This document shows, one piece after another, positions 8,640-17,026 of a stretch of 62,397 bases of DNA. The notes beneath the pieces were generated by a model that was given only the letters and a program-made list of their open reading frames with translations, was not told the origin of the DNA and ran no database searches. Each line of letters opens with the position of its first letter. Position 1 is the first letter of the stretch. A program made the translations under genes and the position numbers. Location: NCBI RefSeq assembly GCF_004346095.1, contig NZ_SLZV01000022.1:1-62397 (forward strand), written 5' to 3'. The stretch is from Faecalimonas umbilicata. GTDB lineage: Bacteria > Bacillota > Clostridia > Lachnospirales > Lachnospiraceae.

Positions 8640-8981
8640 TCACTTTCTCCTGCCCTTCTTGTTACTATTACCTTTACAACTCACATTCTCCACCTCCCTT
8701 CCGTCTATGTGCTGATATGTTCTGCAAAAAACATCTGAATTGCACGATACAATATCTCCTGTTGGTTCTTGAATGATAAAATCTCCAATTCTTGCCCTGT
8801 TCCATCCTCCAACTTTCTTTATGCTGCACCCATATACATTGACAGTGCCATCTACGATAGACCTGTCGATAAATATATCTTCTCTTTTAACTGCATCAGA
8901 GAACCATTCCGGTGCATACACTTCTGAATCTTTCGTAAACTGGAAAGCATCGACTTCTATTGGCTTCTGACGATATTTCAT
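8640..8981 (-). CDS. Conserved phage protein (PEW-type)
   Basis: About 113 residues opening 'MKYRQKPIEVDAFQF' and followed by 'APEWFSDAV' and 'RARIGDFIIQEPTGDI'. This is a widespread phage family of unknown function with the pattern 'KYRKKP-EAFQ ... PEW ... G-I-EG ... PGD-II-G'. I chose the ATG at 8981 because of the GGAG upstream and the family start; the frame opens earlier inside the Tad2-like gene. The last residues are basic. It overlaps no late gene downstream and ends the Tad2-like pair. Confidence 0.65.
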   Translation of the reverse strand: MKYRQKPIEVDAFQFTKDSEVYAPEWFSDAVKREDIFIDRSIVDGTVNVYGCSIKKVGGWNRARIGDFIIQEPTGDIVSCNSDVFCRTYQHIDGREVENVSCKGNSNKKGRRK

Positions 8982-8986
8982 AGCAG

Positions 8987-9715
8987 TTACTCCGCAAAAA
9001 CCCAATCTTCTGCAAGCATATCTGCCTGAGATGCCAGCCATCCCATCTGAACACCGGAAGTTCCGACAAATGCGATTGCTTTGTTTCCAATGGCCTCATG
9101 ATTGCAATTTACAACTTTTCCTTCAAATGTGTAAGAAATTCCAGTTGCAAGCTGAATGTACTGCTTCTTTCCATTCCACCCTTTACGTGCAACTTTCATT
9201 CCACGCTTCAAATATTTGATTGCTTCTGCAAATGAAAACAGAGCCTCGCCACCAAGTTCCGGACAATTCTCTTCGTCTGCAATAACCCAATCTCCAGAGC
9301 AAATATTATCAAATGTATATTCTGGTCGATCTGTCTGGCGGATATCCAGTTCTTCTCCATCTTTCGTATGCATCATGATAGTTTTCTTGTCATTATCCCA
9401 ATACCAGTAGCCGCCCCAGGAAGGAAGTTTTACTTTTGCTCCTTCTTTCATTAACTCATATGCTTCTGGAAACATCATTCCTGGCTCTCCTCCAACGCAA
9501 AAGGCAACATCTTCGATGTAAATATCTTTACAGTTGCAGTGAACCAAATCGTCATTGTAAGTTCTGTCAATGTAGTTCATCTTTTCCTCAATATTTGGAT
9601 TTATAATTGTTTCCTGCTCTCCAGTCGGCATATGGATAATCAAGACAATCCCTGTAATCTCTTCTCCACATTTTTTAGCATCTTCATATCTTTCCATAAG
9701 TTCTGTTTTCTTCAT
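8987..9715 (-). CDS. Tandem DUF2829/Tad2-like anti-defence protein
   Basis: A 242-residue protein with two DUF2829 (Tad2)-like units. Unit A spans about 80-147 ('MFPEAYELMKEGAKVKLPSW ... SGDWVIAD'). Unit B spans about 160-242 ('FSFAEAIKYLKRGMKVARKG', then a C-terminal 'GWLASQADMLAEDWVFAE'), the canonical start and end of the family. An extra N-terminal domain (1-75) has CNC and no family I recognise. Tad2 proteins sequester the cyclic ADP-ribose signal of Thoeris defence, and relatives bind CBASS nucleotides. Unit B keeps the hallmark motif while unit A is diverged, which suggests altered ligand range. It lies among head genes, so it would be made late or act in lysogens only at low level. 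Confidence 0.7.
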   Translation of the reverse strand: MKKTELMERYEDAKKCGEEITGIVLIIHMPTGEQETIINPNIEEKMNYIDRTYNDDLVHCNCKDIYIEDVAFCVGGEPGMMFPEAYELMKEGAKVKLPSWGGYWYWDNDKKTIMMHTKDGEELDIRQTDRPEYTFDNICSGDWVIADEENCPELGGEALFSFAEAIKYLKRGMKVARKGWNGKKQYIQLATGISYTFEGKVVNCNHEAIGNKAIAFVGTSGVQMGWLASQADMLAEDWVFAE

Positions 9716-9728
9716 AAGATTTTTCCTC

Positions 9729-10961
9729 CTACTTCTTCGCTTTTCTATTCGCCCATACCGCTTTCATACTGGTAGAACGTCCATAATTGACAATATTTCC
9801 ATTCTGATCCTTTACCGCATATACCTGTGTTCTTGATGTATCAAGCCGATGTCCGGTTTCAGAACAGAAATCCTTTAATTTTTTCTCTTTATTTTTCAGC
9901 TTTACGGATTCTTTCTGAAATTCTTCTTTCAAAAAATTCTCCGTTTCTGCATCAGTTGCACTTTTCATTGCAGAATCATAGGCGGCAAGAACTCTCTTAA
10001 TTTCCCTGATCTGCCTTTCTTGTCTGCGCATAATCTGGCTACATTCATATTCCGTCAGCCAATCTCCATTAAATTTATACTTCGCTTCTGTATATCCGTT
10101 CAGCATTTCTTGCGTATATGCTGGTTTTGATATTCCCGGCCAGAATGGAAAAAAACTATGTCTGCAATTTGCTCCACATAGCCCCGTTACTGTCCCATAT
10201 CCAGTTGCTTCGTAAAAGTTCCTGTATCCATTCCCTTCTCCTTCAATCTTGAATACCTGTCCTTGCCAAACAGTATGTTCCAATCTTGCACCAGGATGCG
10301 CCGTGGTTTCATAATATTCAGCTCCCATATCTGAGGCATACATTTCTGTAAGCACAGCTGCTGTCTGATTGATTCCTGTAAGTAGTGCCATCCTCATGGC
10401 AGATTCTAAAGACATCTGAGAGCCGGAACTGTATAGGACTTTACTTCCCATCATAGCAGCGCTTCTGATTGCCTGCTTCAATGCTTCCTGATAAGAAAAA
10501 GCACCGCTCTGTACTTTGAGCAATGCTTCATTAAGTGACTGGATATAAAGTTCTTGACTTTTTGCTGCTGTTGTCAGTGTAAGATTGTTCACGTCTCCTG
10601 ATGTTTTCTTGGCATTTGCAAGAAGTAATTCCTGCATTCTCTGTGATAAATTCACTTCAGAGATGACCCCTGCATCCAGCAAAGGTTTCCCATCATTTCG
10701 TATACTGGTAATCCCTGCATCCTTAAACATTTCAAGTATCTCTTTATCAGAGAACCCAGAAAACTTGCCAACTTCTTTTACAATATCATTTAGCAACTTT
10801 CCGGATTCCTGTGCTTGCTTAATCTGCCATTTGGCTGTATCTGTAACTTTTCCTGCCTTTACCATTCTTCTTGCAATATCCCTTACAATCTGCTCATTGA
10901 GGTTGTCTACCATGCCGAGATACCCATTTGAGAATGCGGTGAGATATTCAGGTGTCAGCAT
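9729..10961 (-). CDS. Phage minor capsid protein 2 (head morphogenesis)
   Basis: About 410 residues matching the phage minor capsid protein 2 family, which follows the portal in A118/SPP1-like phages. A helical N-terminal part (1-210) is followed by the conserved 'YETTAHPGARLEHTVWQGQVF' and 'GYGTVTGLCGANCRHSFFPF' segments (about 235-310), with a Cys/His-rich site typical of the family. The C-terminal third is coiled coil. The start at 10961 has a perfect GGAGG nine bases upstream; the frame extends to 11063, but that part overlaps the preceding small gene. Confidence 0.88.
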   Translation of the reverse strand: MLTPEYLTAFSNGYLGMVDNLNEQIVRDIARRMVKAGKVTDTAKWQIKQAQESGKLLNDIVKEVGKFSGFSDKEILEMFKDAGITSIRNDGKPLLDAGVISEVNLSQRMQELLLANAKKTSGDVNNLTLTTAAKSQELYIQSLNEALLKVQSGAFSYQEALKQAIRSAAMMGSKVLYSSGSQMSLESAMRMALLTGINQTAAVLTEMYASDMGAEYYETTAHPGARLEHTVWQGQVFKIEGEGNGYRNFYEATGYGTVTGLCGANCRHSFFPFWPGISKPAYTQEMLNGYTEAKYKFNGDWLTEYECSQIMRRQERQIREIKRVLAAYDSAMKSATDAETENFLKEEFQKESVKLKNKEKKLKDFCSETGHRLDTSRTQVYAVKDQNGNIVNYGRSTSMKAVWANRKAKK

Positions 10962-10986
10962 GGCTACACCTCCTTGATTGTTTCTG

Positions 10987-11187
10987 TCATTGTATTTTAG
11001 CCTTATCCTCTTTTCCGCCATTACTAAAACCGGTATTTCTTGCATTAGATAAAATAGTAACATCCAGTTCTAGGAGTAAGTTCGCAACATTTTCTGTTTC
11101 CTTTTGTGCAAGACTGTAGGACTTTACACTTTCAAGCGGCTTCCCATCCAGGCAAACACCTAGTTCATTAATTTCCACTTTATGCAT
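10987..11187 (-). CDS. Small phage protein between portal and minor capsid genes
   Basis: A 66-residue protein ('KVEINELGVCLDGKPLESVKSYSL') with a beta-rich start and a polar tail. Small proteins in this position are recurrent in Firmicute A118-like phages. No motif points to function. A GGGAGGAACAG ribosome site precedes the ATG. Confidence 0.6.
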   Translation of the reverse strand: MHKVEINELGVCLDGKPLESVKSYSLAQKETENVANLLLELDVTILSNARNTGFSNGGKEDKAKIQ

Positions 11188-11205
11188 TATATCTGTTCCT
11201 CCCTC

Positions 11206-12654
11206 CTACTCTTCTTCTGGAAATTCATCTGGAAGAACTTCTGGCATATAGTCTTTTGCTTCTTCCTCCGTGCAGCCAAAATACCAGGCAATAAATTTTT
11301 CTGGTTTCAACTTACCTGCTACAACCATAGTCCATCTTCTCTGATACTCTTTGTCAGTATCTTCCAATACACTATCGCCCCAGGTGCAGTTCACCTCTAC
11401 AGCCCCAGTAGGAGCCATATTATACAGGCTGTTCAACACTACCATAGAATCAATGAGATGCCGGAATCCTTTCTCCCATGCTTTCTGTAATCGGCTCACC
11501 GTCCGGTAAGAGCGTTGCTTTGATGTGCGGATCTCCTCTGCTGTTTTCTCCAGTTCATTCGGATCAGAGATTGTACCATACGCAAACCCTACATTCCATT
11601 CAATTCTTTTCAGGAACTTATTTAGCCCATTGAACATTGGATCATCTCGAATATCTGGATTATAAATATCAAATACTGTTTTATCCTTTGCTTCATCAAA
11701 CGACCTGTACAGTCTTTCATGCCCTTCCGGAAGAATTGGTTTACCTTTCTTGTCTGTTTTTAAGAATTCCTCTGACAGATGAACCGCTGCTTCTTTTGCA
11801 TCGTATTCCCATACAATCTGCCCCATCATTCTATCCGCTTCATGGATAAGTTCCACAGCCTTAGAGTAGACAGATACTCCAAGCGGAGAGCTATTATCAA
11901 TGTTATTGCTCTTTGCTGTTTTAATATAGACAAAAAGCGGCTTCTCCACATTGTTGATTGTTACTGGTGTTTCTGAAAGTCCAGCCCATTCCTCAACCTC
12001 TGCTAAAGGAACTTCTTCATCAAAAGGATAATTTATAATCGGTTCTTCGCTGTCATTGTAGGAAGAAATTTTCTCAGAACGGTATGCCCGATTCACAATG
12101 GTAATGCTGTTCCCAGTAAATTCATGGTATTCCAATCTCGTATACAGGAAATCTCCCATGCGCTTATGCTGTAAAAAAACAGCAGACATAATCTCACCCT
12201 TGCTGTTATAAGCTGTCGGGTAGAAATGATCTGCTTCTACAAAATCTATTTCTATTTTTTCTGGCAAGCCTGTTGGTCCAACCGATACATAGGGTTTCAT
12301 CACAATCCCGCCTTTTGCACAATAGCGTTCTACATGAATATCCAAATCTGTCAACTCTCTTTCCAACTGAGTGTTGATAAAGTCTGCCAGCTGGCTTCCG
12401 GTTGTGGACAATTCAAATTCTGTTAATACCAATCGGGACATCTCTTCTGCGATTGTAGCCGGAAGGTTTGTGCAGAGGGTTCCATCCTTGCCTTCCCATG
12501 GTGGATGATTTTCATACATATCTTTCCAAAGCTGAATTGCATTATCCATAACACCGGATATAGCAATCTGCACTTTTAATTCTTTTTCAATGCTGTTTCT
12601 CGGCAGCAATTTTCTCACCCACTTTCGTATAAAATTTTTGATGCCAAATCTCAC
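11206..12654 (-). CDS. Phage portal protein (SPP1 Gp6-like)
   Basis: The 482 residues match the SPP1 Gp6-type portal family. The portal forms the dodecameric DNA channel at one capsid vertex and binds the terminase. The conserved middle includes 'LERELTDLDIHVERYCAKGG' (about 110-130), the clip/crown segment 'ELIHEADRMMGQIVWEYDA' (about 275-295), and 'EIRTSKQRSYRTVSRLQKAWEKG' (about 380-402), a family signature. The acidic C-terminus is usual. It lies directly after the terminase large subunit. Confidence 0.9.
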   Translation of the reverse strand: MRFGIKNFIRKWVRKLLPRNSIEKELKVQIAISGVMDNAIQLWKDMYENHPPWEGKDGTLCTNLPATIAEEMSRLVLTEFELSTTGSQLADFINTQLERELTDLDIHVERYCAKGGIVMKPYVSVGPTGLPEKIEIDFVEADHFYPTAYNSKGEIMSAVFLQHKRMGDFLYTRLEYHEFTGNSITIVNRAYRSEKISSYNDSEEPIINYPFDEEVPLAEVEEWAGLSETPVTINNVEKPLFVYIKTAKSNNIDNSSPLGVSVYSKAVELIHEADRMMGQIVWEYDAKEAAVHLSEEFLKTDKKGKPILPEGHERLYRSFDEAKDKTVFDIYNPDIRDDPMFNGLNKFLKRIEWNVGFAYGTISDPNELEKTAEEIRTSKQRSYRTVSRLQKAWEKGFRHLIDSMVVLNSLYNMAPTGAVEVNCTWGDSVLEDTDKEYQRRWTMVVAGKLKPEKFIAWYFGCTEEEAKDYMPEVLPDEFPEEE

Positions 12655-12662
12655 ATTCTCAC

Positions 12663-14048
12663 CTACCCTGCCTGTGTTTTGATATATTTCTTAATATCTC
12701 GTTCATAGCTGTATTCAAACCCGTCCAGTGTATCAATATCCGATGTGCCATCGTCCAAACGTTCCAGTTCTACAGTGTTTGGTTTCCACACTGCCATACT
12801 AAGAGCGTCCTCAAGCGTTTCACACATTTCTGTATATGCAAACCTGCCCTGTGCTACTAGAGAAGTAAAGCAGAAAATACGGTCATTGATACGATCTTTC
12901 TTTGCATTTCCGACTTTTATATCTCCCATTTCAGCCTTTGCCATAGCTTTTCTTAATCCACGAATGAGAACCTGTTCGGCAGAATCACAATAAATCTTAC
13001 TGATACTTCCGAACAAAGAAATAACCTTCTTCACAAAGGCTATAAATACTTTTGCCAAAGCATCCGGATCAAGCTCCTCTTTATGCAATTCCGACAGTAA
13101 AGCAACCAGCTTCCCATATCCAACCGTAGGTGCTGATGCTACAAAAGAATGACCGGATCCGTTACCTCCAAAGTCAACCCCTATCGTTATGCCAAGAAGT
13201 TCTCCCTTCTTCATCATTTCCTGTGCTTCTGCAATGCTTATTTTCATCGGATTATTTTCCATCGCTGCCAAGGAAGCAAATTGTGTATACACAAGACCTT
13301 CTGCAATACTTCTCTTTCCAAGAATATCTCTGACATACCAAATGCTGTTTTCATCATACTGACTTACAATCTCCTCAAGTCGTTCCCTCGTGATATTGGC
13401 ATTATCAAAGATAGTGAAGTGCGCATAATTATATCCGCCCTTCAAAGTTCCTTCTTTTGCCTTCCGTTCATATACATCAAGATAATTTTCATAAATCGGT
13501 GCTTTCGGATGTTCCGGGTTCATATCCCAGAAGATTTTTCTATTCTTCGCTGCAAGCTGTCGGTTAAACGCCTCTTTAATTGTATTGTCATGATGTAAGT
13601 TTATCTCCGTAGCAATCCACATACCGTAGGAGTTACCACGAATCTTTTTAAAGCTGTCAGATGAAGATGCTCCTGCAAAAATCACAATTTTTTGCTTGAA
13701 ATTCGTAGATGGTCCGCTAATCAACAGAGCTTCCATGTCTTTGTATTTTCCCCATCTGCACTGTCCTCTGAATATCCATTCCAGACCAAATCCATTCGCA
13801 TCTCCAATATTCAACTTTGCATTACCCATCGTGGAACCAGTTGCTAAATGAATTTTATCCGGTGTTGTTTTCAGTTCCTGAGCAAAGGCGAATACATTAT
13901 CTACAGTTTTTCCGGAACGAACAGCTCCTTCCAAAATATTGAATGTACAGTCCCGGCATCTGCGAATATATTCCTTATGTCCTTCACCGAAATTAAACAG
14001 AATTGTTTTCTTCCTGTTGAGGTCGGATTTTTTAATCTTTACTATCAT
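12663..14048 (-). CDS. terL: Terminase large subunit (PBSX-type)
   Basis: About 461 residues. The packaging motor ATPase has a Walker A-like 'GAVRSGKT' near residues 41-48 and a glutamate in 'GMWIATEIN' fitting Walker B; the nuclease domain starts around 'ITIGVDFGGNGSGHSF' and contains 'IYCDSAEQ'. The PBSX-type family suits an A118-like phage. The start at 14048 follows GGAGGCGG and overlaps the end of the small subunit gene by 17 bases; the frame is open to 14093. Confidence 0.9.
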   Translation of the reverse strand: MIVKIKKSDLNRKKTILFNFGEGHKEYIRRCRDCTFNILEGAVRSGKTVDNVFAFAQELKTTPDKIHLATGSTMGNAKLNIGDANGFGLEWIFRGQCRWGKYKDMEALLISGPSTNFKQKIVIFAGASSSDSFKKIRGNSYGMWIATEINLHHDNTIKEAFNRQLAAKNRKIFWDMNPEHPKAPIYENYLDVYERKAKEGTLKGGYNYAHFTIFDNANITRERLEEIVSQYDENSIWYVRDILGKRSIAEGLVYTQFASLAAMENNPMKISIAEAQEMMKKGELLGITIGVDFGGNGSGHSFVASAPTVGYGKLVALLSELHKEELDPDALAKVFIAFVKKVISLFGSISKIYCDSAEQVLIRGLRKAMAKAEMGDIKVGNAKKDRINDRIFCFTSLVAQGRFAYTEMCETLEDALSMAVWKPNTVELERLDDGTSDIDTLDGFEYSYERDIKKYIKTQAG

Positions 14049-14499
14049 AAATTTCCGCCTCCACTTCGTCCATGTCTTCAATCTCATATACAATAGATTT
14101 GTCTATGAAGTTCTCAGGATTTCGCTTATACTGTGCAGATTTTCTGTTATTCAGCCAATACATCTGTGCCAACACGTCAGGAGGGCACTCTTTCTCAACC
14201 ACCCGTACTTTTGCTGGTTTCCTATTGCCATTAGAATCCATTTCCATTACAGTTTCTTTTTCTGTGTATTTGTATCCAATAGCACGTTCATACAGCTTTT
14301 TTTCCACTTTGGCATCTGCCTGATCCTTGCCAGACATCAATGCCACCATAAAGCTATCATGGTCCTTCTTCCATCTATTCAGTGTCCTGACCGATATTCC
14401 GAAGGCTTCAGCTATTTCTACATCGGTAGCACCTTTTATGGCTAAGGACCAAGCCCAGTCATCGTGGTATGCCTGGTTATATTTCAACGGTGCTGCCAT
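14032..14499 (-). CDS. terS: Terminase small subunit
   Basis: A 155-residue protein with an N-terminal helix-turn-helix (about 20-50: 'GATDVEIAEAFGISVRTLNRWKKD') that should recognise the packaging site, a central oligomerisation helix, and a C-terminal acidic tail that may contact the large subunit. It immediately precedes and overlaps terL. No strong ribosome site is visible, so it may be coupled to the ParB-like gene upstream. Confidence 0.82.
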   Translation of the reverse strand: MAAPLKYNQAYHDDWAWSLAIKGATDVEIAEAFGISVRTLNRWKKDHDSFMVALMSGKDQADAKVEKKLYERAIGYKYTEKETVMEMDSNGNRKPAKVRVVEKECPPDVLAQMYWLNNRKSAQYKRNPENFIDKSIVYEIEDMDEVEAEIYDSKD

Positions 14500-14508
14500 G
14501 TTTTATGC

Positions 14509-15435
14509 CTACTTGCCAGCCAGATATTCCGCAGCCAGGTATTCAATGGCTTGCCACTTATTTTTCGTTCCAATTACGCCTTCGTCTGCCATTTTCTTAA
14601 CCGCCTCCTGTATAACCTCTGCCGCCTCTGCTGGAACTGCACTACTTCCGAAGATACTTGTCAACTGCACCCATTCGCTGTCCTCTGTATATCCAATATC
14701 TTCAAACATCTGCTCTGTGCATTTAATCATTGCATGAATAGCTGCACCGGTATTCTTTACGTTTGCGAATTGCTGATATTTTGTAAGCGTTTCAAGGAAA
14801 GGCTTGTACTGCTCAATATCAGCAACCCCAAGAAAGTCCGGTTTTGTATTTTCCAATGCATCTATGAGCTTCTGCAAATCAGCTATCTGATGTGGCAAGA
14901 AGGTAAACGTCAAATTTTTCCAATCAAAACTGACTGTCGGTGAAAGATATTTTTCCAGTTCTGCTTCTGGTTCTTCCAGAATATCCTTTCCCGCATAACT
15001 TTCTATCATATCATCTACATCTTCCAGCATTTTTGCCAGTTCTTTTAACGTAGATTGGTCATCAAATCCGCTGATCGCATTATGTGCAATCTGCTTTGCT
15101 ACGATTTTTGACCGGTTCAGACCGCTGATATCTAAGATAACAAAAAATTCTTTGATACCAGCATCTTTTCCTGAACGGATTCTGTGATGTCCTGAAATAA
15201 TTTCAATTCTGTTTCCATCCTCCGTCAATGCACAAAAAGGCAGTGACTCTAGCTGCCCTCTTTTCTTAATATTGTCTGTGAGTTGTCTTTGCATTTCATT
15301 CTTCATAATACGGGCATTGATGTCCTGTTCCCTTATACACTCGGCAGGAACTCTTGCAATAATCAGCCCAGACCCCATATCAGCTATTTGTTCGTATCTG
15401 ATTTTGCTTTGGCCTTCGCTCTTTCCTTCTGCCAT
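14509..15435 (-). CDS. ParB/Srx-domain phage protein
   Basis: A 308-residue protein with an N-terminal ParB-like domain (about 25-105) that includes 'DNIKKRGQLESLPFCAL' and a 'GHHRIRSGKDAGI' nucleotide-binding box. The rest is helical without clear homology. In phages, ParB-like domains often accompany DNA modifying enzymes. The start follows GGAGGG and overlaps the methyltransferase-like gene by 52 bases, so the two are very likely co-expressed and act together. CTPase or nuclease activity is not evident from motifs alone. Confidence 0.72.
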   Translation of the reverse strand: MAEGKSEGQSKIRYEQIADMGSGLIIARVPAECIREQDINARIMKNEMQRQLTDNIKKRGQLESLPFCALTEDGNRIEIISGHHRIRSGKDAGIKEFFVILDISGLNRSKIVAKQIAHNAISGFDDQSTLKELAKMLEDVDDMIESYAGKDILEEPEAELEKYLSPTVSFDWKNLTFTFLPHQIADLQKLIDALENTKPDFLGVADIEQYKPFLETLTKYQQFANVKNTGAAIHAMIKCTEQMFEDIGYTEDSEWVQLTSIFGSSAVPAEAAEVIQEAVKKMADEGVIGTKNKWQAIEYLAAEYLAGK

Positions 15436-16829
15436 TTATTTTCCCTCCTTAACCATTCTGCAAGCGTTTCTTTTTCTGTTCTATCCTTCAGTTCTGATTC
15501 GTAAGTTAGTCTGAATCCCATCTTCGGATCAGGGACTCTCTTGGTCAGTTTCATGACCCCTCTCATTTCTTTTGCTTCCGGATATTTTGTCATCTGAACC
15601 GTTTTCAAGTGTCCTACTTTTTCTTTTTCCAAGTCTGTACAGATTTTGAATATAAAGCCTTTGTTCTGCGCCAGCATTGTAAGTAATCTTCCCAACCTGT
15701 ACTTCTTATGGGGAACGGTCATTCCATACATAAGAAAAACGGCATCTGATACCTGTGTACCAAATGCTCCCATTGTAAGCGCTGCTTTATCCACGCCAAA
15801 TACCCCTGCTATTTTCCCATCAATAAGAACTGCAATATTGATCGGTGCCGAAGAACCCACAAAATTGTGCGTCCAAAGCTGGCGATAATACTGCGCCTCT
15901 GCTCTTTCGATCTGACATAGCTGTACTTTTGTCTTTTCTGTAATTTCATAATCTCTCGGAAGCATACTACATTCCAGACTGCTCAGTTTGCTTTCCCCAG
16001 GTCTTGCAATTTTCTTTCCGTGTGCCAATGCAGTCGCTTCCTCTGGTCGATTAGCAGTCAAATATACATTTACCCCGCTTCGCACTCCATATCTGGCAAA
16101 TACCGGTTCTCCTGCTGTCTTTCCTGGTTCATTTTCTTCATAGCAAAGCACAAGGCATTTTGCATCTTTGCATAAATCCATAAACTCCTGTAATCCTGTC
16201 TTCGGGTCAAAGATTCCATACTCCGGCTCCTTCCATGTCATCATTCCACCGGTATCATAATACTTTTCAAATCCTGCGGCATATGTCGGCGGATTCGCAA
16301 TAACAATACAGTGTTCATCATTCAGAACTTCGTCCATATGCTTCCACATATCCAAGGCTCTGTAATTCATACCGTTCAAGATTCCCTTTGCCCGTTCCAG
16401 TTGTTCTCTGATATCAGCAATGTGTTCCTCTTTTCTCGTGGCTAAATCTAACATGAAATTGTAAAAGTATTCTTTCCCAGCATTTTTTACTGTGCTGAGG
16501 TATTTCCATGCATACATTGCCACTGCCGGATCTAGTAACTCTTCATCGCTGAATCCTTTTGCATGAATTTCCAATTCATCTAACGGTTTTCCGGTGACTG
16601 CATATCCCATGATAGACGTGAACATAGATACATCTGAGGCTTCTACTTCTTCGGGTTTAAATCCAGACTGGATTGCCAAATGTGACATAGCAAAAGCACC
16701 GGCGCACGGCTCTACAAATCTTGTGTACCCGTTCTTTCTGGCATTTTCTAGAAGCACCTTCAAGAACTTTTGTTCCGATGGAACCAGCGTTCCCAAGAAG
16801 AACGCCCCCGGATTCTGAAACATCGCCAT
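15384..16829 (-). CDS. DNA methyltransferase-like protein with GNAT-like C-terminus
   Basis: A 481-residue protein. The N-terminal half has an adenine-methyltransferase-like SAM motif ('FVEPCAGAFAMSH', about 38-50) and an NPPT at 179-182, a variant of the catalytic NPPY of N6-adenine enzymes. Residues about 325-440 look like an acyltransferase (GNAT) core: 'INIAVLIDGKIAGVFGVDK', then 'YGMTVPHKKYRLGRLLTMLA'. Mu Mom, which modifies adenine, is a GNAT relative, so a role in protective DNA modification is plausible. The start follows GGAGGG. NPPT instead of NPPY and the GNAT reading are inferences. Confidence 0.6.
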   Translation of the reverse strand: MAMFQNPGAFFLGTLVPSEQKFLKVLLENARKNGYTRFVEPCAGAFAMSHLAIQSGFKPEEVEASDVSMFTSIMGYAVTGKPLDELEIHAKGFSDEELLDPAVAMYAWKYLSTVKNAGKEYFYNFMLDLATRKEEHIADIREQLERAKGILNGMNYRALDMWKHMDEVLNDEHCIVIANPPTYAAGFEKYYDTGGMMTWKEPEYGIFDPKTGLQEFMDLCKDAKCLVLCYEENEPGKTAGEPVFARYGVRSGVNVYLTANRPEEATALAHGKKIARPGESKLSSLECSMLPRDYEITEKTKVQLCQIERAEAQYYRQLWTHNFVGSSAPINIAVLIDGKIAGVFGVDKAALTMGAFGTQVSDAVFLMYGMTVPHKKYRLGRLLTMLAQNKGFIFKICTDLEKEKVGHLKTVQMTKYPEAKEMRGVMKLTKRVPDPKMGFRLTYESELKDRTEKETLAEWLRRENKWQKERAKAKAKSDTNK

Positions 16830-16919
16830 TTTCTTTCCCTCCTTCTTTTATGTATGTTTTATTGCCTGGAACTATAAAGCCTCTGAATTCCGCTATAAAG
16901 CGTTCCAAGCATAAGAAAA

Positions 16920-16942
16920 GCCCCACCCTATATGAGTGAGGC
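16920..16942 (-). terminator. Terminator-like hairpin after the tRNA-like gene
   Basis: On the minus strand GCCTCACTC and GGGTGGGGC pair over nine positions (with G-U pairs) around an ATATA loop, followed by TTTTCTTATG. It lies nine bases after the CCA end of the tRNA-like gene and before the methyltransferase gene. It probably sets the 3' end of the tRNA transcript and lets only part of the transcription through to the head genes. Confidence 0.7.
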
Positions 16943-16950
16943 ATTGTTTT

Positions 16951-17026
16951 TGGTCCGCCGAGCAGGAATCAAACACTGCGTCCTCCCGGTAAAGAGCCGG
17001 GTGCTTTAACACTAAGCTATCAGCGG
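16951..17026 (-). tRNA. tRNA-Lys(CTT)-like phage tRNA, degenerate elbow
   Basis: Seventy-six bases fold as a cloverleaf: a seven-pair acceptor stem (CCGCTGA/TCGGCGG) with an encoded ACCA end, a four-pair D stem (GCTT/AAGC), and a perfect five-pair anticodon stem (CCCGG/CCGGG) with loop CTCTTTA, giving anticodon CTT (Lys). The T arm has a bulged base and loop TTTGATT, not TTCRANY. The D loop AGTGTTA lacks the GG pair. The 5' end directly follows the stop codon of the DUF488 gene. It could be functional, a relic, or a decoy. Confidence 0.65.

Noticed and set aside
16841-16950. Possible second tRNA next to the tRNA-Lys-like gene
   Set aside because: The hairpin at 16920-16942 folds as a terminator and no cloverleaf can be built.
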